Made by a program: the position numbers and the translations under genes
Notes under the pieces: model-generated
Database searches by the model: none
Seen by the model: the letters and a program-made list of their open reading frames with translations, nothing else
Told to the model about the DNA's origin: nothing
Shown here: positions 21,470 through 35,128 of the stretch, one piece after another
Layout: every line of letters starts with the position of its first letter
Position numbering within the stretch: position 1 is the stretch's first letter
Origin: Antedon mediterranea
Lineage: Eukaryota > Echinodermata > Crinoidea > Comatulida > Antedonidae
Direction of reading: 5' to 3'
Assembly (NCBI RefSeq): GCF_964355755.1
Contig: NC_092680.1
Coordinates: forward strand, 13,491,001 to 13,555,000
Length of the DNA: 64,000 nucleotides

Positions 21470-22690
21470 CTAGATTTGAACTCGTCACTACGGACGAGTT
21501 AGGTTATCCGCATCGAAAAATCCACGCGCACGCCACACGTCAGAATTTTGCGCGCAGAAAAACGATTATGCCATTGAAAAAAAATTTAGTGCGCTCTCTA
21601 TTTTGCGTCACGTATAAGTATATACGGTATACGCTATATACTGTATAGGTACTACATACAGTGAAGAATATGTGAAAATAAGTGGCCCAAGTTATTGACG
21701 CTTTTGGACATGATGACGTAATAAAAATTTCAAAAAATGGTAAATCATGCGAAAGATAATTGATTGACCTAGACAATACAAAAAAATGGAAGGCAATGGA
21801 ATACGGATAAGTGGAGATGCGCTCTATTAAATGTGACGAGCTACGAGGAAAGAGACAAAAATCCTATATTTTATATTCGAGTGGCCATACGATGACGTCG
21901 CAATGTCCGTTTAGCCATATTGATGCATGATTTGATATCTGCAACTCATCTACTACCAGAATATGTAATTATAAAAAAGTTCACCACGTAGTTTAAAATC
22001 TATGACTGTTTAAAAAAAGGCATAATTTTGACAAATTTTTGAACTTTTTAATAAAAAATGCGCGTAAATTGTTTAATTCTACGTGCTCGCATGACGTGAT
22101 TTTAAGTCGAAATTGTTTGAAAGTTTGTAAATTTACTAAAAAAAGACAGGAAAAACAAAAATCAAGCAAAAAAATGATATTTTTGCGCTACATGCGCACG
22201 CGCGCGTAAAAAAATTGCGCACGCGTGGGAATTTTTGAAATGCTCAAAATGACATGAAAGGCGTAGAAAGTTGATTAGAAATTGATTTTTCGCATTTTGA
22301 AATTTTAAAAGCGCGTGCGCGCGTAACTTTTTTGAAACAAGCCATTTTTAATCCAAAGAAAGTTTGCGCATTATATGACTTAAATTTTCACCAAGTTTCA
22401 ATTAAAAACGACTTTTAGTTTTTATTCTATGATCAATCATTGAAATTCACAAAATCGCGCGTAACTTACGCTGCGCAACTCGAAATTTGAAAAAAAAAGT
22501 TTCTTGCACATCTACAGCTACAGGGCAATATTTTGACAAAGTTATATAATCATTTGTTAGCCAGAATTAGAGATATGCTTGCAACAAAATTCGGGGAAAG
22601 AAAGAAGAAAATAGAAAAAAAAAGAGAAAAATAAAAAAAAAAAAGATCCTGACAATAACAAGAGGTTATCCGCCAAGTGCGGATAACCAA
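21470..22690 (+). repeat. Family A unit, both CRE palindromes mutated
   Basis: 1,221 bp. Site a reads TGACGTAA and site b TGACGTCG. Tail A-run interrupted as AAAAGAGAAAAATAAA, as in unit 42351. Confidence 0.94.
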
Positions 22691-23837
22691 CTAGATTTGA
22701 ACTCGTCACTACGGACGAGTTAGGTTATCCGCAGAGCAAAAGCCACGTGCACGTCACACGTTAGAATATTGCGCGCAGAAAAACGATTATGCCATTGAAA
22801 AAAATGTTAGTGCGCCCTCTATTTTGTGTCGCCTCTAAGTATACGGTATAACACTATGTACTGAATACGTACTACATACAGTGCAGAATAGGTGAAAATA
22901 AGTGACCAAAGTTATTGACGCTTTTGAACATGATGACGTCATCACAATTTTAAAAATGGTGAATCGTGCGAAAGATAATTGATTGACCTAGACAATATAA
23001 AAAAAATGGGAGAAAATGGAATAGGGATAAGTGGAGTTGCGCTCTATTTAATGTAACGAGCTATGAAGAAAGAGACAAAAATCCTATATTTTATATTCGA
23101 GTGGCCATACGATGACGTCATAAGGTCCGGTTAGCCATATTGATGCATGATTCGATATCTGCAACTCATCTACTACCAGAATATGTAATTATAAAAAAGT
23201 TCACCACGTAGTTTAGAATCTATGAGAGTTTTAAAAAAAACATAATTTTGACAAATTTTTGAACTTTTTCATCAAAAATGCGCGCAAATTGTTTAATTCT
23301 ACGTGCTCGTATGACGTGATTTTAAGTCGAAATTGATTTAAAATTGAAAAATTTACTAGAAAAGGCTGAAAAAACAAAAATCAAGCAAAAAAAAGATGTT
23401 TTTGCGCTACGTGCGCACGCGCGCGTAAAAAAAATGCGCAAGCCTGGGAATTTTTGAAATGCTCAAAATGATATGAAACGCGTAGAAAATTGATTAGAAG
23501 TTGATTTTTTGCATTTTGAAATTTTAAACGCACGTGCGCGCGTAACTTTCTGTGAAACATGCCATTTTTAATCCATAGAAAGTTTGCGCTTGATATGACT
23601 TAAATTTTCACAAAGTTTCAATTTAAAATAACTTTCGGTTTTTAATCTATGATCAATCATTTAAATTCATAAAATCGCGCGTAACTTACGCTGCGCAACT
23701 CAAAATTCATAAAAAAAAGTTTCTTGCACATCTACAGCTACAGGGCAATCTTTTGACAAAGTTATACAATCATATGTTGGCCAGAGTTAGAGATACGCTG
23801 CGAACAAAATTCGTGGAAAGAAAGAAGAACATAGAAA
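22691..23837 (+). repeat. Family A unit, tailless type 2
   Basis: 1,147 bp. It ends GAAAGAAAGAAGAACATAGAAA directly at CTAG: the A-run and hairpin are gone but the GAAA tract remains. Confidence 0.94.
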
Positions 23838-25220
23838 CTAGATTTGAACTCGTCACTACGGACGAGTTAGGTTATCCGCCTCGCAAAACCCACGCGCATG
23901 ACACCTAAGTTAGAATATTGCGCGCAGAAAAACGATTATGCCATTGAAAAAATGTTAGTGAGCCCTCTATTTTGTGTCGCGTCTAAGTGTGTACGGTATA
24001 CACTATATACTGTATACGTACTGCATACAGTGCAGAATAGGTGAAAATAAGTGACCAAAGTTATTGACGCATTTGAACATGATGACGTCATCACAATTTT
24101 AAAAATGGTGAATCATGCGAAAGATAATTGATTGATCTAGACAATATAAAAAAATTGAGTGAAATGGAATACGGATAAGTGGAGATGCGCTCTATTAAAT
24201 TTGACGAGCTATGACGAAAGAGAAAAAAATCTTATATTTTATATTCGGGTGGCCATACGATGACGTCACAATGTCCGGTTAGCCATATCAATGCATGATT
24301 CGAGAAAAACAACTCATCTACTTCCAGAATATGTAATTTTAAAAAAGTTCACCACGTAGTTTAGAAGTTATGACAGTTTAAAAAAAGGTCTAATTTTGAC
24401 GATTTTTTGAAGTTTTTCATCAAAAACACGCGCAAATTATCCAATTCTACGTGCTCGTGTGACGTGATTATAAGTCGAAATTGATTGAAAATTTATAAAT
24501 TTACTAGAAAAGGCTGAAAAAATAAAAATCAAGCAAAAAAAAGATGTTTTTGCGCTACGTGCGCACGCGCGCGTAAAAAAATTGCGCACGCGTGGGAATT
24601 TTTGAAATGCTCAAAATGACATGAAACGCATAGAAAGTTGATTAGAAATTGATTTATCGCATTTTGAAATTTTAAACGCGCGTGCGCGCGTAACTTTTTA
24701 AAACCATGCCATTTTTAATCCATAGAAAGTTTGCGCATGATATGACTTAAATTTTCACCAAGTTTCAATACAAAATGACTTTTGGTTTTTAATCTATGAT
24801 CAATCATTGAAATTCATAAAATCGAGCGTAACTTACGCTGCGCGACTCGAAAATCAAAAAACAAAGTTTCTTGCACATCTACAGATATAGTTCAATCTTA
24901 TGACAAAGTTATACAATCATTTGTTAGCCAGAATTAGAGATATGCTTGCAACAAAATTCGTGGAAAGAAAGAAGAAAAAAGAAAAAAAAGAAAAAAAATA
25001 AAAAAAAAAAGATCTATGATCAATCATTGAAATTCATAAAATCGCGCGTAACTTACGCTGCGCGACTCTAAAGTTAAAAAACGAAACGTCCTGCACATCT
25101 ACAGCTAGAGGTCAATCTTATGACAAAGTTACACAATCTTATATTGGCCAGAATTAGAGATACGCTGCGAACAAAATTCCGGGAAAGAAAGAAGAATAAG
25201 ATAGAAAAAAAAAAAGAAAA
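23838..25220 (+). repeat. Family A unit with chimeric 3' re-duplication
   Basis: 1,383 bp. The first 1,175 bp match 44718-45892 closely (offset 20,880). At about 25012 the tail, after AAAAAGATC, switches into TATGATCAATCATTG, i.e. back about 200 bp in the unit plan. It then runs to a second end without a hairpin (AAAAAGAAAA, CTAG). Confidence 0.93.
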
Positions 25221-26799
25221 CTAGATTTGAACTCGTCACTTTGACGAGTTCGGGTTATCCGCGCAAACGCAACATGCACATACGTTTAAAATATATGAAC
25301 GCCGATAATTATTATGCCATCCTATGACATGAATTAAATATGTTTACAGTGCTGAATTGTACCTATTTTGTAGCATACATCATATTACAGTGTTTACAGA
25401 ATACACTGTATATGTTATATACAGTGAAGCATAGACGGAATTACGAGACCCATCTTTTAAATCTAATTATTAACACGATGACATCATCAAATTGACATAT
25501 AAAAATAACAATTTTAGAAGATAATTATCTAATTAATTACATTAATACAAATTTGAAGAATTTTGGGCACGTAAAAGTGAGATGCGCTCTCGTTTAAACG
25601 CAATGAACTTTTACGCAAGAGGTGAAAATACGACTTTTTTTATTCAATTGGCCATATGATGACGTCACAACATCTGATTGGCAAAATGTTCACATGATTT
25701 CGTATCTACAATCCAATAGCTTCCAGAAAACGTTTTAATCATGATTATCACTTTTTATTCAGACGAGCTATAACAGAGTAAAATTTACTGTAAAGATGAA
25801 CATAAGTGACCCACGTTATTTACATTTTTAGACATGATGCCGTCATAACAATTAACATATTTTTATCTCATGCGAAAGATAATTGATTGACGTAGACAAT
25901 AATAAAATCTCGGGGGAAATGGAATTCGTATGAGCGAGATGCGCTTTGTTGAATGTGATGAGCAATAACGCAATAGACAAAAATCCTATATTTTATATTC
26001 GAGTGGCCATATGATGATGTCACAATGTCCAGTTAGCCATATTCATGCATGATTTGATATCTACAACTCATCTACTTCCAGAATCTGAAATTTTAAAAAT
26101 GTTCACCACGGAGTTTAGAATCTATGACAGTTTAAAAAAAGGCATAATTTTGACAAATTTTTGAACTTTTTCATCAAAAATGCGCACAAATTGTTTAATT
26201 CTACGTGCTCGTATGACGTGATTTTAGGTCGAAATTGATTTAAAATTGATAAATTTACTAGAAAAGGCTGAAAAAACAAAAATCAAGCAAAAAAAAGATG
26301 TTTTTGCGCTATGTGCGCACGCGCGCGTAAAAAAATTGCGCACTTGTGGGAATTTTTGAAATGCTCAAAATGACATGAAACGCATAGAAAGTTGATTAGA
26401 AATTGATTTTTCGCATTTTGAAATTTCAAACGCGCGTGCGCGCGTAACTTTTTGTTAAACATGCCATTTTTAATCCATAGAAAGTTTGCGCATGATATTA
26501 CTTAAATTTTCACAAAGTTTCAATACAAAATAACTTTTGGTTTTTATTCTATGATCAATCATTGAAATTCATAAAATCGCGCGTAACTTACGCTGCGCAA
26601 CTCTAAATTCATTAAAAAAAGTTTCTTGCACATCTACAGCTACAGGGCAATCTTTTGACAAAGTTAAACAATTTTATGTTAATCAGAATTAGAGATATGC
26701 CACCAACAAAATTCGGGGAAAGAAAGAAGAATAACATAGAAAAAAAAAAAAAAGATCCTGACAATAACAAGGGGTTATCCGCCAAGTGCGGATAACCAA
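25221..26799 (+). repeat. Chimeric family C unit, copy 1
   Basis: 1,579 bp. The left 640 bp are a diverged relative of family B (GACGAGTTCGGGTTATCCGC, then unique sequence through GATTGGCAAAATG). The right part, from the GCGAAAGATAATTGATTGACG segment on, is family A with a normal tail. Near-copy at 52058. Confidence 0.94.
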
Positions 26800-28023
26800 C
26801 TAGATTTGAACTCGTCACTACGGACGAGTTAGGTTATCCGCAGTCCTAAAGCCACGTGCACGTCATACGTTGGAATATTGCGCGCAGAAAAACGATTATG
26901 CCATTGAAAAAATGTGAGTGCGCTCTCTATTTTGTGTCACGTCAAAGTGTATACGGTATACACTATATACCGTATACGTACTACATACAGTTCAGAATAG
27001 GTGAAAATAAGTGACCAAAGTTATTGAGGCTTTTGCACATGATGACGTCATAACAATTTTTAAAATGGTGAATCATGCGAAAGATAATTGATTGACATAG
27101 GCAATATAAAGAAATGGAGGGCAATGGAATACGGATAAGTGGAGATGCGCTCTATTAAATGTGATGAGCTATACGAAAGAGAAAAAAATCCTATATTTTA
27201 TATTCGAGTGGCCATACGATGACGTCACAATGTCCTGATAGCCATATTGATACATGATTCGATATCTACAACTCATCTACTACCAGAATATGTAAATATA
27301 AAAAAGTTTACGACGTAGTTTAGAATCTATGACTGTTTAAAAAAAGGCATAATTTTCACAAATTTTTGAACTTTTTCATCAAAATTGCGCGCAAATTGTT
27401 TAATTCTACGTGCTCGTATAACGAGATTTTAAGGCAAAATTGATTGAAAATTGGTAAATATATTATAAAAGACAGAAAAAACAAAAATCAAGCAAAAAAA
27501 AGATGTTTTTGCGCTACGTGCGCACGGGCGCGTAAAAAAAGTGCGCACGCGTGGGAATTTTTGAAATGCCCAAAATGACATGAAACGCGTAGAAAGTTGA
27601 TTAGAAATTGATTTTTCGCAATTTGAAATTTTAAACGCGCGTGCGCGCGTAACTTTTTGTAAAACATGCCATTTTCTCTCCATAGAAAGTTAGCGCATAA
27701 TATGACTTAAATTTTCACCAAGTTTCTATACAAAATGACTTTTAGTTTTTATTCTATGATCAATCATTGAAATTCATAAAATCGCGCGTAACTTACGCTG
27801 CGCGACTCAAAATTCATAAAAAAAAGTTTCTTGCACATCTACAGCTACAGGGCAATCTTTTCACAAAGTTATACAACTTTATGTTGGCCAGAATTAGAGA
27901 TACGCGACCAACAAAATTCGTGGAAAGAAAGAAGAATATAGAAAAAAAAAAAAAAGAAAAAAAAAAAAAAAGATCCTGACAATAACAAGAGGTTATCCGC
28001 CAAGTGCGGATAACCAAAAAAAA
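26800..28023 (+). repeat. Family A unit, complete
   Basis: 1,224 bp. The left part carries the CAGTCCTAAAGCCACGTG variant shared with units 47176, 49615, 60928 and 63485. Site a and b palindromes intact. Six extra A residues follow the terminal CCAA. Confidence 0.94.
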
Positions 28024-29172
28024 CTAGATTTGAACTCGTCACTACGGACGAGTTAGGTTATCCGCAGCGCAAAAGACACGTGCACCATACGTTAGAATAT
28101 TGCGCGCAGAAATACGATTACACCATTGAAATAATGTTAGTGCGCTCTCAATTTTGCGTCACGTCAAAGTATATACGGTATACACTATATTCTGTATACG
28201 TACTACATACAGTGCAGAATAGGTGAAAATAAGGAACCAAAGTTATTGACGCTTTTGGACATGATGACGTCATCACAATTTAAAAAATGGTAGATTTTGC
28301 GAAAGATAATTGATTGACCTAGACAATATAAAGAAATGGAGGGCAATGGAATACGGATAAGTGGAGATGCGCTCTATTAAATGTGATGAGCTATACGAAA
28401 GAGAAAAAATCCTTTATTTTATATTCGAGTGGCCATACGATGACGTCACAATGTCCGGTTAGCCATATCGATGCATGATTCGATATCTACAACTCATTAT
28501 CTTCCAGAATGTGTAATTTAAAAAAAGTTCTCCTCGTAGTTTACAATCTATGACAGTTTTAAAAAAAGCATAATTTTCACGAATTTTTTAACTTTTTCAT
28601 CAAAAACGCGCGCAAATTGTTCAATTCTACGTGCTCGTATGACGTGATTTTAAGTCGAAATTGATTGAAAATTGGTAAATTTACTAGAAAAGGGTGGAAA
28701 AACAAAAATCAAGCAAAAAAAAGATGTTTTTGCGCTACGTGCGCACGCGCGCGTAAGAAAAGTGCGCACGCGTGGGAATTTTTGAAATGCTCAAAATGAC
28801 ATGAAACGCGTAGAAAGTTGATTAGAAATTGATTTTTCGCATTTTGAAATTTTAAACACGCGTGCGCGCGTAACTTTCTTTAAAACATGCCATTTTCTCT
28901 CCATAGAAAGTTAGCGCATGATATGACTTAAATTTTCACCAAGTTTCAATACAAAATGACATAAAGTTTTTATTCTATGATCAATCATTGAAATTCATAA
29001 AATCGCGCGTAACTTACGCTGCGCGACTCAAAATTCATAAAAAAAAGTTTCTTGCACATCTACAGCTACAGGGCAATCTTTTGACAAATTTATACAATCA
29101 TATGTTGGCCAGAATTAGAGATACGCTGCCAACAAAAAATGGGAGAGAAGTGTGTAAAGAAAGAAATAAATA
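28024..29172 (+). repeat. Family A unit, tailless type 1
   Basis: 1,149 bp. Ends AAAAAATGGGAGAGAAGTG then AAATAAATA at CTAG. Confidence 0.94.
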
Positions 29173-30303
29173 CTAGATTTGAACTCGTCACTACGGACGA
29201 GTTAGGCTATCCGCAGCACGTCATACGTTAGAATATTGCGCGCAGAAAAACGATTATGCCATTGAAAAAATGTTAGTGCGCTCTCTATTTTGTGTCACCT
29301 CAAAGTATATACGGTATACACTATATTCTGTATACGTACTACATACAGTGCAGAATAGGTGAAAATAAGGGACCCAAGTTATTGACGCTTTTGGACATGA
29401 TGACGTCATCACAATTTAAAAAATGGTATATTATGCGAAAGATAATTGATTGGCATAGACAATATAAAAAAATGGGGGGAAATGGAATTCGGATAAGTGG
29501 AGATACGCTCTATTAAATGTGATGAGCTTTGACGAAAGAGACAAAAATCCTATATTTTATATTTGAGTGGCCATACGATGACGTCACTATGTCTTGTTAG
29601 CCATATCGATGCATGATTCGATATCTACAAATCATCAACTTCCAGAATGTGTAATTTAAAAGAAGTTCACCTCGTAGTTTACAATCTATGACTGTTTTAA
29701 AAAAGGCAAAATTTTGACGAATTTTTCAACTTTTTCTTCAAAAACGCGCGCAAATTGTTGAATTCTACGTGCTCGTATGACGTGATTTTATGTCGAAATT
29801 GATTGAAAATTGGTAAATTTACTAGAAAAGGCTGAAAAAACAAAAATCAAGCAAAAAAAAGATATTTTTGCGCTACGTGTGCACGCGCGCGTAAAAAAAA
29901 TGCGCACGCGTGGGAATTTTTGAAATGCTCAAAATGCCCTGAAACGCGTAGAAAGTTGATTAGAAATGGATATTTCGCAATTTGAAATTTTAAACGCGCG
30001 TGCGCGCGTAACTTTATGTCAAACATGCCATTTTTAATCCATAGAAAGTTTGCCCTTGATATGACTTAAATGTTCACCAAATGTCATTACAAAATGACTT
30101 TTGGTTTTTAGTCTATGTTAAATACGCAAAATTCATAAAATCGCGCGTAGCTTACGCTGCGCGACTCTAAAGAAAAAAAACGAGCTGTCCTGCACTTCTA
30201 CAGATAGAGGTAAATCTTCTGACAAAGTTATACGATGTAATGTTGATCAGAATTTGAGATACACGTGACACAAAATTTTGGGAAAGAAAGAAGAATAACA
30301 TAG

Positions 30304-30334
<31 letters not shown>

Positions 30335-30391
30335 TCCTGACAATAACAAGGGGTTATCCGCCAAGTGCGGATAACCAAAAAAAAAAAAAAA
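29173..30391 (+). repeat. Family A unit, complete, short left part
   Basis: 1,219 bp. About 15 bp after the left 10-mer are missing (GCAGCACGTCATACG). The tail hairpin is followed by a further run of A (about 14) before the next unit. Confidence 0.94.
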
Positions 30392-31542
30392 CTAGATTTG
30401 AACTCGTCACTACGGACGAGTTAGGTTATCCGCAGCGCAAAGGCCACGTGCACGTCATACGTTAGAATATAGCGCGCAGAAAAACGATTATGCCATTGAG
30501 AAAATGTTAGCGCGCTCTCTATTTTGCTTCACGTCAAAGTGTATACGGTATACACTATATACTGTATACGTACTACGTACAGTTCAGAATAGGTGAAAAT
30601 AAGTGACCAAAGTTATTGACGCTTTTGCACATGATGACGTCATAACAATTTTTAAAATGGTGAATCATGTGAAAGATAATTGATTGACCTAGACAATATA
30701 AAGAAATGGAGGGCAATGGAATACGGATAAGTGGAGATGCGCTCTATTAAATGTGATGAGCTATACGAAAGAGAAAAAAATCCTATATTTTATATTCGAG
30801 TAGCCATACGATGACGTCACAATGTCCTGTTAGCCATATTGATACATGATTCGATATCTACAACTCATCTACTACCAGAATATGTAATTATAAAAAGGTT
30901 CACCACGTAGTTTAGAATCTATGACTGTTTAAAAAAGGCATAATTTTGACAAATTTTTAGACTTTTTCATCAAAATTGCGCGCAAATTGTTTAATTCTAC
31001 GTGCTCGTATGACGAGATTTTAAGGCAAAATTGATTGAAAGTTGATACATTTATTATAAAAGACAGAAAAAACAAAAATCAAGCAAAAAAAAGATGTTTT
31101 TGCGCTACGTGCGCACGTGCGCGTAAGAAAAGTGCGCAAGCGTGGGAATTTTTGAAATGCTCAAAATGACATGAAACGCGTAGAAAGTTGATTAGAAATT
31201 GATTTTTCGCATCTTGAAATTTTAAACGCGCGTGCGCGCGTAACTTTTTGCGCAACCTGCCATATTTAATCTACAGAAAGTTTGCGCTTTATATGACTTA
31301 AATTTTCACCAAGTTTCAATACAAAATGACTTTTGGTTTTTAATCTATGATCAATAATTGAAATTCATAAAATCGCGCGTAACTTACGCTGCGCGACTCG
31401 AAATTTGAAAAAAAAAGTTTCTTGCACATCTACAGATATAGGGCAATCTTTTGAAAAAGTTATACAATCTTCTGTTGGCTAGAATTAGAGATACGCTGCC
31501 CACAAAAAATGGGAGAGAAGTGTGGAAAGAAAGAAATAAATA
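30392..31542 (+). repeat. Family A unit, tailless type 1
   Basis: 1,151 bp. The end is GGGAGAGAAGTGTGGAAAG and AAATAAATA. The left part has TACGTACAG in place of TACATACAG, weakening the internal hairpin. Confidence 0.94.
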
Positions 31543-32760
31543 CTAGACTTGAACTCGTCACTTCGGACGAGTTAGGTTATCCGCAGCGCAAAGGCCACGT
31601 GCACGTCATACGTTAGAATATTGCGCGCAGAAAAACGATTATGCCATTGAAAAAATGTTAGTGCGCTCTCTATTTTGTGTCACGTCAAAGTATATACGGT
31701 ATACGCTATATTCTGTATACGTACTACATACAGTGCAGAATATGTGAAAATAAGGGACCCAAGTTATTGACGCTTTTAGACATGATGACGTCATCACAAC
31801 TTAAAAAATGGTAGATTATGCGAAAGATAATTGATTGGTCTAGACAATATAACAAAATGGGGGGAAATGGAATACGGATAAGTGGAGATGCGCTCTATTA
31901 AATGTGATGCGCTATGACGAAAGAGACAAAAACCCTATATTTGATATTCGAGTGGCCATACGATGACGTCACAATGTCCGGTTAGCCATATCGATGCATG
32001 ATTTGATTTCTAAAACTCATCTACTTCCAGAATCTGAAATTTTAAAAAAGTTCACCACGGAGTTTAGAATCTATGACTGTTTTAAGAAAGGCATAATTTT
32101 GACAAATTTTTGAACTTTTTCATCAAAAACGCGTGCAAATTGTTCAATTCTACGTGCTCGTATGACGTGATTTTAAGTCGAAATTGATTGAAAATTGGTA
32201 AATTTACTAGAAAAAGCTGAAAAAACAAAAATCAAGCAAAAAAAAGATGTTTCTGCGCTACGTGCGCACGCGCGCGTAAAAAAATTGCGCATGCGTGGGA
32301 ATTTTTGAAATGCTTAAAATGACCTGAAACGCGTAGAAAGTTGATTAGAAATTGATTTTACGCATTTTGAAATTTTAAACGCGCGTGCGCGCGTAACTTT
32401 AAAAAAAAGTGCGATTTCCAATCCATAGAAAGTTAGCGCATGATATAAACTACACTTTTGCCAAGTTTCAATTAAAATTGCTTTTTGGTTTTTGATCTAT
32501 GTTAAATACGCGAAAATCACAAAAACGCGCGTAACTTACGCTGCGCGACTATAAAGTCAAAAAACGAAACGTCCTGCACATCTACAGCTACAGGTCAATC
32601 TTATGAAAAAGTTACACAATCTTTTGTTTGCCAGAATTTGAGATACGCTGCCAACAAAATTCCGGGAAAGAAAGAAGAATAACATAGAAAAAAAAAAAAA
32701 AAAAAAAAAAAAAAGATCCTGACAATAACAAGGGGTTATCCGCCAAGTGCGGATAACCAA
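31543..32760 (+). repeat. Family A unit, complete, CTAGACTTG start
   Basis: 1,218 bp. The start differs by one base (CTAGACTTGAACTCGTC) and the left hairpin loop is ACTTCG. Its right half has the TTAAAAAAAAGTGCGATTTCC variant shared in part with the next unit. Confidence 0.94.
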
Positions 32761-33978
32761 CTAGATTTGAACTCGTCACTACGGACGAGTTAGGTTATCC
32801 GCAGTGCAAAAGCCACGTGCACGTCATATGTTAGAATATTGTGCGCTAAAAAAAAAATTATCGCATAGAAGAAATGTTAGTGAGCCCTCTATTTTGCGTC
32901 ACGTCTAAGTATATACGGTATACGCTATATACTGTATACGTACTACATACAGTGCAGAATAGGTGAAAATAAGTGACCAAAGTTAATGACGCTTTTGACC
33001 ATGATGACGTCATAACAATCTTAAAAATTGTTAACCATGTGATAGATAATTGATTGACCTAGACAATATAAAAAAATTGAGGGAAATGGAATACGGATAA
33101 GTGGAGATGCGCTCTATTAAATGTGACGAGCTATGACGAAAGAGAAAAAAATCCTATATTTTTTATTCGAGTGGCCATACAATGACGTCATAATATTCAG
33201 TTAGCCATATTAATGCAAGATTCGATAAAGACAACTCATCTACTTCCAGAATATGTAATTTAAAAAATGTTCACCACGTAGTTTAGAATTTATGACTGTT
33301 TTAAGAAAGGCATAATTTTGACAAATTTTTGAACTTTTTCATCAAAAACGCGCGCAAATTGTTCAATTCTACGTGCTCGTATGACGTGATTTTAAGTCGA
33401 AATTGCTTTAAAATTGGTAAATTTACTAGAAAAGGCTGAAAAAACAAAAATCAAGCAAAAAAAAGATGTTTCTGTGCTACGTGCGCACGCGCGCGTAAAA
33501 AAATTGCGCACGCGTGGGAATTTTTGAAACGCTCAAAATGACCTGAAACGCGTAGAAAGTTGAATAGAAATTGATTTTACGCATTTTGAAATTTTAAACG
33601 CGCGTGCGCGCGTAACTTTAGGGAAAAGTCTGATTTTCAATCCATAGAAAGTTAGCGCATGATATAAATTACACTTTTGCCAAGTTTCAATAAAAATTGC
33701 TTTTTGGTTTTTGATCTATGTTAAATACGCAAAATTCACAAAATCGCGCGTAACTTACGCTGCGCGACTATAAAGTCAAAAAACGAAACGTCCTGCACAT
33801 CTACAGCTACAGGTCAATCTTATGAAAAAGTTACACAATCTTCTGGTTTCCAGAATTTGAGATACGCTGCCAACAAAATTCAGGGAAAGAAAGAAGAATA
33901 ACATAGAAAAAAAAAAAAAAAAAAAAAAAAAAGATCCTGACAATAACAAGGGGTTATCCGCCAAGTGCGGATAACCAA
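32761..33978 (+). repeat. Family A unit, complete
   Basis: 1,218 bp. The left part is unusual (GTGCGCTAAAAAAAAAATTA, ATCGCATAGAAG). The right half resembles the preceding unit (AAAAATTGCTTTTTGG, CTATGTTAAATACGC). Confidence 0.94.
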
Positions 33979-35128
33979 CTAGATTTGAACTCGTCACTAC
34001 GGACGAGTTAGGTTATCCGCAGCGCAAAGGCCACGCGCACGTCATACGTTAAAATATTGCGCGCAGAAAAACGATTAAGTCATTGAAACAATTTCAGTGT
34101 GCTCTCTATTTTTCGTCACGTCAAAGTAACGGTATACGCTATATTCTGTATACGTACTACATACAGTGCAGAATAGGTGAAAATAAAGGACCCAAGTTAT
34201 TGACGCTTTTGACATGATGACGTTATCACAATTTAAAAAATGGTAGATTATGCGAAAGATAATTGATTGGCCTAGACAATATATCAAAATGGGGGGAAAT
34301 GGAATACGGATAAGTGGAGATGCGCTCTATTAAATGTGATGAGCTATGACGAAAGAGACAAAAATCCTTTATTTGATATTCGTGTGGCCATACGATGATG
34401 TCACAATGTCCGGTTAGCCAAATTGATGCATGATTCGATATCTACAACTCATCTACATTCAGAATATGTAATTTAAAAAAAGTTCACCACGTAGTTTAGA
34501 ATCTATGACTGTTTAAAAAAAGGCATAATTTTGACAAATTTTTGAACTTTTTCATCAAAAATGCGCGTAAATTGTTTAATTCTACGTGCTCGTATGACGT
34601 GATTTTAAGTTGAAATTGTTTGAAAGTTGGTAAATTTACTAAAAAAAGACGGGAAAAACAAAAATCAAGCAAAAAAATGATGTTTTTGCGTTACGTGCGC
34701 ACGCGCGCGTAAAAAAATTGCGCACGCGTAGGAATTTTTGAAATGCTCAAAATGACATGAAACGCGTAGAAAGTTGATTAGAAATTGATTTTTTGCATTT
34801 TGAAATTTTAAACGCGCGTGCGCGCGTAACTTTCTGTAAAACATGCTATTTTCTCTCCATAGAAAGTTAGCGCATGATATGACTTAAATTTTCACCAAGT
34901 TTCAATACAAAATGACATATAGTTTTTATTCTATGATCAATCATTGAAATTCATAAAATCGCACGTAACTTACGCTGCGCGACTCAAAATTCATAAAAAA
35001 AAGTTTCTTGCACATCTACAGCTACAGGGCAATCTTTTGACAAAGTTATACAATCATATGTTGGCCAGAATTAAAGATACGCTGCCAACAAAAAATGGGA
35101 GAGAAGTGTGTAAAGAAAGAAATAAATA
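33979..35128 (+). repeat. Family A unit, tailless type 1
   Basis: 1,150 bp. The TATAC cluster is shortened (AAAGTAACGGTATACG). Site a is mutated to TGACGTTA and site b to TGATGTCA. Confidence 0.94.

Noticed and set aside
33776-33997. Minus-strand frames MTSSNLVGYPHLADN.. with phenylalanine-rich stretches, resembling signal or membrane segments
   Set aside because: The phenylalanine run is the complement of the A-run in the tail, and the rest is the two terminal hairpins translated. Length varies with the A-run.
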